Below are positions 35,324 to 40,584 of a DNA stretch of 40,584 nucleotides, one piece after another (within the stretch, counting starts at the first letter, position 1; the number at the start of each line of letters is the position of its first letter). The notes under the pieces were generated by a model. It was given only the letters and a program-made list of their open reading frames with translations, made no database searches and had not been told where the DNA came from. The stretch lies in the NCBI GenBank assembly GCA_021811325.1, contig JAJZPE010000011.1, forward strand, positions 1 to 40,584. The letters are read 5' to 3'. A program made the translations under genes and the position numbers. This DNA is from Bacillota bacterium. GTDB lineage: Bacteria; Bacillota; Sulfobacillia; JAJYWN01; JAJZPE01.

Positions 35324-36517
35324 ATGAAAGAACCCCCTTCCGCCAAGGTCTATCAGGCGTCCATCGGAGCCATCGGCAGCCTGCTGATGCTCTTTTTGAC
35401 CCCGACGATTCCGTCTGGGTCGGGATGGTCCATCCTTTTCCTGACTCTGCTTTATGTCTTCTTCAGTCAACTCGTCGTCGCTCTGCCCTCGGGCGTCAGG
35501 ATTTCGGCCGCTTTCCCCATCGCCCTGGCCGCCGTAATCGCCCACGGACCGGCCGCGGCCATGTGGGTCACCTTCCCGGCCATCATCCTCTTCACGTGGA
35601 CCCAGAAGTTCTCGCCCTTGCACACGTTCTTCAACGTCGGCCATGTCGCGTTGTCCCTCACCGCGGCCGGCATCCTGTTCCGGGTCACCGCCGGGGGGTA
35701 CGGTCAGCTGACCTTGCCGTTTGGCTTCGTCCCTCTCTTCCTGGCCGCCATCGGTTTCGACCTTGTCAACATCCTGCTGGTCGGCGCGCGGCTGGCCCTC
35801 ATCGAGCGGCAGCGCGTGCTCCCCGTGGTCTACCGGACGCTGCGCGAACGCAAGAGCGCGACGCTCCTCTATTACGTCCTGGGGACGACCACGGCGCTGC
35901 TCTACGTCGACCGCGGTCCTTACGGTGCGCTCCTCGCCTCCGCCTCGCTGGTCGGCCTCAACCAGTTCTTCCGGGTCATCAGCGAGGTCGAGGAGGTCCG
36001 CCTACAGGCCGTCACCGACTGCCTGACCCACGTCTACAACTACCGCTACTTCGCGGACTGGCTGGAGAACCGATTCCCGGCCCTGACCAAGTTTGGCGAC
36101 CCGGTCTCGGTCCTCTTCGTCGACATCAACGACCTCAAGCTTTTCAACGACACTTATGGGCACCATGCTGGAGACCTCGCCCTGCAGACCGTAGCCCGGG
36201 TCATTCAGGGCTATACGCGCAACACCGACAAGGTCGTCCGCTACGGCGGTGACGAGTTCGTCGTCATCCTTCCCAAGACCGACTCCGAACTGGCCGAGAA
36301 GATCGCCGAGCGGATCCGCGATGTCCTCGTCGAGTCCCGGGTGGTCCTCGGAGACAACGAAATCCCCGTGGCCGTGAGCATCGGCGTCAGCAGTTACCCG
36401 ACGAACACCGCCGTGCCCGAGGAACTCGTCAAGGTCGCGGACCAGGCCATGTACCTGGCCAAGGCCAGGGGCGCCAACGTCATCTGCAACGCGGGGCAAC
36501 TCTCGCTCAAGTGTTGA
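35324..36517 (+). CDS. Membrane diguanylate cyclase (GGDEF)
   Basis: A 397-residue enzyme predicted to make cyclic di-GMP from two GTP. Residues about 10-215 hold six or seven hydrophobic segments, a membrane sensor domain of MASE-like type with unknown ligand. The GGDEF domain spans about 228-392: Mg ligand D267 in FVDIND, YGHHAGD, and the active-site GGDEF at 308-312. The RxxD inhibitory site is present as R299-N-T-D302, exactly five residues before GGDEF, so product inhibition is expected. ATG 35324 follows GGGGTG; upstream in-frame starts lie inside the EamA gene. Its 3' end is overlapped by the converging penicillin-binding protein frame. Confidence 0.92.
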   Translation: MKEPPSAKVYQASIGAIGSLLMLFLTPTIPSGSGWSILFLTLLYVFFSQLVVALPSGVRISAAFPIALAAVIAHGPAAAMWVTFPAIILFTWTQKFSPLHTFFNVGHVALSLTAAGILFRVTAGGYGQLTLPFGFVPLFLAAIGFDLVNILLVGARLALIERQRVLPVVYRTLRERKSATLLYYVLGTTTALLYVDRGPYGALLASASLVGLNQFFRVISEVEEVRLQAVTDCLTHVYNYRYFADWLENRFPALTKFGDPVSVLFVDINDLKLFNDTYGHHAGDLALQTVARVIQGYTRNTDKVVRYGGDEFVVILPKTDSELAEKIAERIRDVLVESRVVLGDNEIPVAVSIGVSSYPTNTAVPEELVKVADQAMYLAKARGANVICNAGQLSLKC

Positions 36518-38703
36518 CGCCCCACTGAAAGAACGAAAGCCCGGCCGGCGGCCGGGCTTTCTTGTCGCCTGGAAGTCCTTGCGGGAGCGGGGTCGTGGGG
36601 CAACGAGCCGGTCGTCGGCGGGATGTTGGTGGGCGGGACCGGCACTGTCGCCCCCTGGCCCGTGTCGAACTGGGTCGGTTCGGTCCCGGCGATGAAGACC
36701 TCAGACAGCGTCGGGCAATCATAACCGGGCAAGAGCCCCGAGTCCGCGCACACTTGCACGTCGATGATACCTGGCGGGCGGGCGAAGTCGTGGGGCGGGA
36801 CATCGGCCAGGGCCACCCGGAAGAAGTTGGCCCAGATCGGCCCGGCCAGCCAGCCGCCCGGCGCGGCGACGGGCACGCTCGGGTCGTCGTGCCCGACATA
36901 GACCACGGCCACGAGGTCGGGGGTATACCCGGCGAACCAGGCATCGCGGTAGTCCTCGGTCGTCCCAGTCTTGCCCGCCGCCGGCCGGTTGACGATCGGC
37001 GCCAGGTGCGACGCGGTCCCGCCCGGGCCGAGGACGCTCTGGAGGACGTTAGTCACCAGATAGGCGACGCGCGTGTCGATCACCTGGCGGATGGCCGGCC
37101 GGTTGTCCTCGATGATGCGCCCGGAACGGTCCTTTATCCGCAGGATGGAGAGCGGGGTCACCAGTTGCCCGCCGTTGGCCAGGGTCGAATAGCCGATGGC
37201 CATCTCCAAGGGCGTCACCTCGTAGGCGCCGAGGGCGATGGACAGATTGGCCTCGAGCGGGCTCTGGATGCCCATCAGGTGGGCGTAGCGGACCACCTGG
37301 TCCGGCCCGATGGTCTTGGCCCAGCGCACGGCGACGACGTTGTCCGAGATCCGCACCGCCTGACGGACAGTCAGGGGTGCGTAGTGATAAGGCTGGTGGC
37401 CGTAGTCCGCGGGCTCGTAGGGCACACCGCCGGCGCCCGGGAAACTCACGGGCTCGCACACTTGCTGGCTAACGACGGTGTAGCCGTGGTCGAAGACGGC
37501 CGTGTACAGGTAGGCCTTGAAGGACGAGCCGGGCTGGCGCTTGGCCTGATAGGCCCGGTTGAACTGGCTCTCGGCGAAGTCGCGCCCGCCGATGAGGGCC
37601 TTGATATAGCCGTTGGTCGGGTCGATGGCCACCAGCGCCCCCTGCGGCTGGGTGATGCCGTTCCGGTCCTTGCGTCCGCCGCCGAGGCCGGCCTTGAAGG
37701 CCGCCTCCGCCGCGTTCTGCAGGTTCAGGTCGAGGGTGGTCTCGATGGTGTAGCCCCCGACGGGAAGGTCCTTGACCAGGTCCGGATGGCGCGCGCTGAT
37801 CTGCCTCGTGACGTACTCGACGAAATATGGCGCGGCCTTCGGGGCCGCCTTGGTCGGGTTGAGGACCACTCGCTCGGCCTTGGCCTCGTCCGCCTGTTTC
37901 TTGGTGATGTAGCCCTGCACCACCAGCTTATCGAGGACCAGGTTGCGACGGCTGGTCGAGGCGGACAGGTTGTTGAAGGGGTTATAGGTCGACGGGTTAC
38001 GAATGATCCCGGCCAGCATGGCGCTCTGGGCCAGGGTCAGCGAGCGGGCGGATTTGCCGTAATACGTCTCCGCGGCCACCTCGACCCCATAGGCGTTCTG
38101 CCCATAGTAAATCGTGTTCAGGTACATACCGAGGATTTCTTTCTTGGTGTAGACCGATTCAAACTTGAGGGTCAGGAGGACCTCGTTGATCTTCCGTGTG
38201 AAGGTCCGGGTCTGGCTCAGGTAGAGGTTCCTGACGAGCTGTTGGGTGATGGTGCTGCCGCCCTCGACGATGCGGCGGGCGAGCAGGTCGCGGTAGGCGG
38301 CCCGGAGGATGGCCCGGAGGTCGATGCCGTGGTGGTAGTAGAAACGGTCGTCCTCAATGGCCACCACCGCGTTCTGCATATAAGGCGAGACCTCCGAGAG
38401 CGGGACCTCCTGCCGGTTCTCCACGGCCAGGCTGGCGATGAGGTTGCCGTTGACGTCCAGGAGCCGGGTGGCCAGCGAGGACTGCGGTTGCGGCAGGCGG
38501 ACGAGGAAGATGAGGGACAAGAAGGCGATGAAGATACCCGTGGCCGCGACGAGCAAGAGCGTCGGGATGACTCCGTTCGCCAGCCCACTCCAGCGCCAGT
38601 TGAAGCCCCGGCCGTGGCCGCCTTGACCGTCTGTCTGACCGATATGTTTCCGTGCTCGCCGCGGTCTCAAGACGTCACCACCCATCCCCGTTCGCGCTCG
38701 CAT
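36394..38703 (-). CDS. Class A penicillin-binding protein (transglycosylase/transpeptidase)
   Basis: A bifunctional peptidoglycan synthase of the PBP1A group, 769 residues from ATG 38703. The membrane anchor is at about 45-69. The GT51 transglycosylase domain (about 90-265) has catalytic E117 in AIEDDRFYYHHG and GGSTITQQLVRNL. The transpeptidase domain has S393-x2-K396, S453-D-N455 and K578-T-G-T. A Pro/Thr-rich tail follows at about 690-712. No ribosome site precedes ATG 38703 or 38685. TTG 38670 with GGTGGTGA four bases upstream is a good alternative start. Oddly, the frame has no stop before the shared terminator: residues about 715-723 are encoded by its stem and the last 41 or so are antisense to the cyclase gene. 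The original stop may have been lost. Confidence 0.92.
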   Translation of the reverse strand: MRARTGMGGDVLRPRRARKHIGQTDGQGGHGRGFNWRWSGLANGVIPTLLLVAATGIFIAFLSLIFLVRLPQPQSSLATRLLDVNGNLIASLAVENRQEVPLSEVSPYMQNAVVAIEDDRFYYHHGIDLRAILRAAYRDLLARRIVEGGSTITQQLVRNLYLSQTRTFTRKINEVLLTLKFESVYTKKEILGMYLNTIYYGQNAYGVEVAAETYYGKSARSLTLAQSAMLAGIIRNPSTYNPFNNLSASTSRRNLVLDKLVVQGYITKKQADEAKAERVVLNPTKAAPKAAPYFVEYVTRQISARHPDLVKDLPVGGYTIETTLDLNLQNAAEAAFKAGLGGGRKDRNGITQPQGALVAIDPTNGYIKALIGGRDFAESQFNRAYQAKRQPGSSFKAYLYTAVFDHGYTVVSQQVCEPVSFPGAGGVPYEPADYGHQPYHYAPLTVRQAVRISDNVVAVRWAKTIGPDQVVRYAHLMGIQSPLEANLSIALGAYEVTPLEMAIGYSTLANGGQLVTPLSILRIKDRSGRIIEDNRPAIRQVIDTRVAYLVTNVLQSVLGPGGTASHLAPIVNRPAAGKTGTTEDYRDAWFAGYTPDLVAVVYVGHDDPSVPVAAPGGWLAGPIWANFFRVALADVPPHDFARPPGIIDVQVCADSGLLPGYDCPTLSEVFIAGTEPTQFDTGQGATVPVPPTNIPPTTGSLPHDPAPARTSRRQESPAAGRAFVLSVGRQHLSESCPALQMTLAPLALARYMAWSATLTSSSGTAVFVG
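36535..36561. terminator. Bidirectional terminator between cyclase and PBP genes
   Basis: A 12-bp perfect stem GAAAGCCCGGCC/GGCCGGGCTTTC with a 3-base loop. Short A- and T-runs at the stem ends let it work on both strands. The PBP reading frame passes through it. Confidence 0.75.
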
Positions 38704-38753
38704 CCCAGCGTCAGGCGGTAAGTCTAGTATGCCCGGCGGCGGCGCGACTCAAG

Positions 38754-38795
38754 ACGCACGCCGCGACACGCACGCCACGACACGCACGCCGCCCG
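38754..38795. repeat. Three 14-bp tandem repeats between divergent PBP and aspS promoters
   Basis: The unit ACGCACGCCRCGAC is repeated at 38754-38767, 38768-38781 and 38782-38795 (the third diverges at its 3' end). It stops four bases before the -35 box of the T-box transcript. Confidence 0.8.
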
Positions 38796-38799
38796 CGGC

Positions 38800-38828
38800 T
38801 TGACAGCGCAGGTTTGGCGGTATAGAAT
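38800..38828 (+). promoter_or_regulatory. Consensus promoter of the aspS T-box transcript
   Basis: A perfect TTGACA (38800-38805), 17 bases, then TAGAAT (38823-38828), five of six. Transcription should start near 38835. Confidence 0.88.
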
Positions 38829-38835
38829 GGCGGCA

Positions 38836-39085
38836 AAGCTCTTCGGCCGATGACGGGGAGAGTAGCCCGCAAGCGAGGCACAGAGAGCCGGGGTTCGCTG
38901 AGACCCGGCCCGGCGCGGCGCGGTGAACGACAACCCATGAGGCTCGACGGTCGCCGGCTTCCGATACCTGGCCGGAAAGGTCGCCGCGGCGCCGGCTCGT
39001 TTTTCCCGGCCCAGCCGTACCCGGCGACTGAAGTTAGGGTGGCACCACGAGAAGCCCCTCGTCCCTGCATGGACGAGGGGTTTTT
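38836..39085 (+). promoter_or_regulatory. T-box riboswitch leader of aspS
   Basis: The leader carries T-box hallmarks: GGAGAGTA in the base of stem I (38857-38864), AGAGAG in the distal part (38882-38887), a specifier region around 38923-38936, and the T-box itself AGGGTGGCACCACG (39036-39049) followed by a terminator. The TGGC (39040-39043) can pair with a tRNA acceptor end whose discriminator base is G, as in tRNA-Asp and tRNA-Asn. In the specifier region GAC (38929-38931, Asp) is flanked by AAC (38926-38928 and 38932-38934, Asn). GAC followed by A fits the usual pattern best. Uncharged tRNA should stabilise the antiterminator and turn on the synthetase gene. Confidence 0.9.
39055..39085 (+). 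terminator. Terminator of the aspS T-box
   Basis: A 10-bp perfect stem CCCCTCGTCC/GGACGAGGGG (39055-39064, 39071-39080) is followed by five T residues. The T-box region just upstream can compete for its 5' arm. Confidence 0.93.
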
Positions 39086-39127
39086 GTCTGCCCGCGAGAG
39101 ATCGCCCGCGAGAGGAGAGTGCAGGAC

Positions 39128-40420
39128 ATGAGACGCGTCACGAGCCAAGAATTGGTCGCCCACGGCGGCCAGGTGGTCACGGTCGCCGGCTGGGTTCACC
39201 GGGTGAGGGCCCTCGGCCACCTGACGTTCGTCATCCTTCGGGACCGCCATGGGTTCATCCAAGTGGTCGCCGAGGGGCACAACGAACAGCTCGCCGCTGT
39301 CGCCAACGAGAGCGTCGTCGCCGTCACCGGTGAGGTCGCCCTCGAGGAACGCGCCCCTTCGGGGGCCGAGGTCCGGATGCGCGAGTTCGAAGTTATCGCC
39401 CCGGCCGACCCGGCCTTGCCCTTCGAGCTCCATAAGAAGGACCTCAACGTGGGGCTCGACCTCGTCCTCGACCATCGCGTCCTCAGCCTGAGGCACCCGA
39501 AGGTGCACGCCGTCTTCACCGTCCAGGCCGAGGTCCTGGCGGCGTTCCGGGACTTCTTACGGAGCCGCGACTTCACCGAAATCTCCACGCCGAAGATCGT
39601 CGCCTCCGGGACCGAAGGCGGCTCGGAGCTTTTCCCGCTACGCTACTTCGAGCGCCGGGCCTACCTCGCCCAGAGCCCCCAGTTCTACAAGCAGATGCTG
39701 GTCGGCGCGGGCTACGAACGAGTCTTCGAGGTCGGTCACGTCTACCGCGCCGAGGAGCACAACACCTCCCGCCACATCAACGAGTTCACCAGTCTCGACC
39801 TGGAGATGGGCTTCATCGACAGCGAAGAGGAGGTCATGGACCTCGAGGTGGCGCTCCTGGCCGAAGTCTTCCAGCGCGTGGGCCAACGGTGCGCCGCCGA
39901 GCTGGAGCTCCTTGGGGTGACGGTGCCCGGGGCCGTCGAGCCGCCCCGCCTGCCTCTGGCCGAGGTGCAGTCCATCCTGAAGGACCGCTATGGCAAGGGC
40001 AGCCCGCCCGAGGGGCTTGACCCGGAGGGCGAGCGGCTCATCGGCGAGCACGTGGCCCAATCCGGCCGTGGCGACCTGGTCTTCGTGACCCGCTGGCCGG
40101 CCGCCAAGCGGCCCGTCTACACCCACCCCGACGCCGCCGACCCGACCCTCACGCGGAGCTTCGACCTTCTCTTCCGGGGCCTCGAGATAACCACCGGCGG
40201 GCAGCGCATCCACCGGTATGATCAACTGGTCGGGAACATGGTCGCCTTTGGTCTTGACCCGGCCGCCTTCGAGCACTACCTCGAGGTCTTCCGCTTTGGC
40301 ATGCCGCCCCACGGCGGGTTGGCCATCGGCCTGGAGCGCCTGACCGCGCGCCTCCTCGGGCTGAGCAACCTGCGCGAAGCCTCGCTTTTCCCGCGCGACC
40401 GGACCCGCCTCGCGCCGTAG
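39128..40420 (+). CDS. aspS: Archaeal-type, probably non-discriminating aspartyl-tRNA synthetase
   Basis: A 430-residue class IIb synthetase that attaches Asp to tRNA. The anticodon-binding OB-fold (about 1-105) is followed by the catalytic core with TEGGSELFPLRYFE, RAEEHNTSRHINEFTSLDLEM (motif 2, split here) and the motif 3 region GLAIGLERL. The short length without a GAD insertion marks the archaeal AspRS type. By alignment to the Thermococcus enzyme, H24 takes the place of Trp26 and P77 that of Lys85. These are the replacements linked to non-discriminating AspRS, which also charges tRNA-Asn for later amidation by GatCAB. ATG 39128 has GAGGAGAG nine bases upstream; GTG 39119 is an alternative. 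The gene is under T-box control. Confidence 0.93.
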   Translation: MRRVTSQELVAHGGQVVTVAGWVHRVRALGHLTFVILRDRHGFIQVVAEGHNEQLAAVANESVVAVTGEVALEERAPSGAEVRMREFEVIAPADPALPFELHKKDLNVGLDLVLDHRVLSLRHPKVHAVFTVQAEVLAAFRDFLRSRDFTEISTPKIVASGTEGGSELFPLRYFERRAYLAQSPQFYKQMLVGAGYERVFEVGHVYRAEEHNTSRHINEFTSLDLEMGFIDSEEEVMDLEVALLAEVFQRVGQRCAAELELLGVTVPGAVEPPRLPLAEVQSILKDRYGKGSPPEGLDPEGERLIGEHVAQSGRGDLVFVTRWPAAKRPVYTHPDAADPTLTRSFDLLFRGLEITTGGQRIHRYDQLVGNMVAFGLDPAAFEHYLEVFRFGMPPHGGLAIGLERLTARLLGLSNLREASLFPRDRTRLAP

Positions 40421-40520
40421 TCCCGCCCCGTAGCCTCACCGCATAGTCCCACCGCCGTCGTCGGATAATGGAGATTGCGCCGGCCGGCGGCCGAGCGCGA
40501 GCGGGGAGGAGGGACTGCGC

Positions 40521-40584
40521 TTGTTGCCGACCCCGACGAAGGTCACCCTGGTCAGTGGTTCAGGGGTGGGAGAGACCGACCTGA
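40521..40584 (+). CDS. Probable pyruvoyl-dependent arginine decarboxylase, N-terminus only
   Basis: Twenty-one codons are visible before the window ends. TTG 40521 has GGGGAGGAGGG (40503-40513) seven bases upstream. The start LPTPTKVTLVSGSGVGETDL resembles the beginning of pyruvoyl-dependent arginine decarboxylases (xPTPxKxxLVxGSGxGxTxL), which convert arginine to agmatine for polyamine synthesis. The cleavage-site serine lies outside the window, so the call rests on this short stretch. The 100 bases before it hold a TCGGATAATGG that could be a -10 box, without a clear -35. Confidence 0.6.
   Translation, partial: MLPTPTKVTLVSGSGVGETDL

Noticed and set aside
36562-38721. Long plus-strand frame opposite the penicillin-binding protein
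   Set aside because: It is an antisense shadow of a GC-rich gene, with a repetitive Val/Gly/Asp/Arg composition and no recognisable domain.

Overview
The window reads as chromosome from a GC-rich, Gram-positive Bacillota (Clostridia-like) bacterium. Supporting signs are a SCIFF peptide with its radical SAM maturase, a T-box leader in front of a tRNA synthetase, a MutS2-type protein, GerMN domains of the spore germination protein type, LysM/M23/G5 wall hydrolases, RlmH, and many GTG/TTG starts preceded by strong AGGAGG-type ribosome sites. No phage, insertion sequence, CRISPR array, rRNA or tRNA gene was seen. The exact lineage cannot be told from the sequence.

Layout. 1-468: the start of a lipoprotein gene running off the left edge. 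759-2657: SCIFF RiPP precursor and maturase with a near-consensus promoter, an internal terminator and a final terminator. 2675-10031: an envelope block with two divergent LysM/M23 peptidases, a protein fusing two GerMN-like domains to a CapA-type phosphoesterase, a lipoprotein glycosidase-like protein (DUF4015) and a membrane-anchored HExxH peptidase. 10163-12689: murA and an MFS transporter. 12843-20161: a complete F1Fo ATP synthase operon (atpZ-I-B-E-F-H-A-G-D-C). 20402-24224: a membrane HtrA protease behind an OmpR-type direct repeat, then a large secreted protein carrying ten CxxCH haem sites and three S-layer homology (SLH) repeats, behind a CRP/FNR-type palindrome. 24359-26655: rlmH and a DEAD-box RNA helicase with a DbpA domain. 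26710-27673: decayed gene fragments. 27798-31739: pepF and a MutS2-like protein without the Smr nuclease domain; the latter has a consensus promoter, an upstream direct repeat and a long leader ending in a terminator. 32069-36517: a carboxymuconolactone decarboxylase-like protein, a broken methyltransferase, two transporters and a membrane diguanylate cyclase. 36394-38703: a class A penicillin-binding protein whose reading frame runs through a terminator into the antisense of the cyclase gene. 38754-40420: direct repeats, promoter, T-box and an archaeal-type AspRS with non-discriminating signature residues. 40521-40584: the start of a probable pyruvoyl-dependent arginine decarboxylase.

Most genes serve energy conservation and the cell envelope. 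The strongest candidate for unusual biology is the SLH decahaem cytochrome. Its signal peptide, wall-binding repeats and haem chain suggest electron transfer across or along the Gram-positive wall, and its upstream palindrome suggests redox- or nucleotide-responsive control. Next in interest are the GerMN-CapA fusion, the alanine-substituted c-ring motif, the mutS2 leader, and the T-box whose specifier loop contains both Asp and Asn codons in front of a synthetase predicted to charge both tRNAs.
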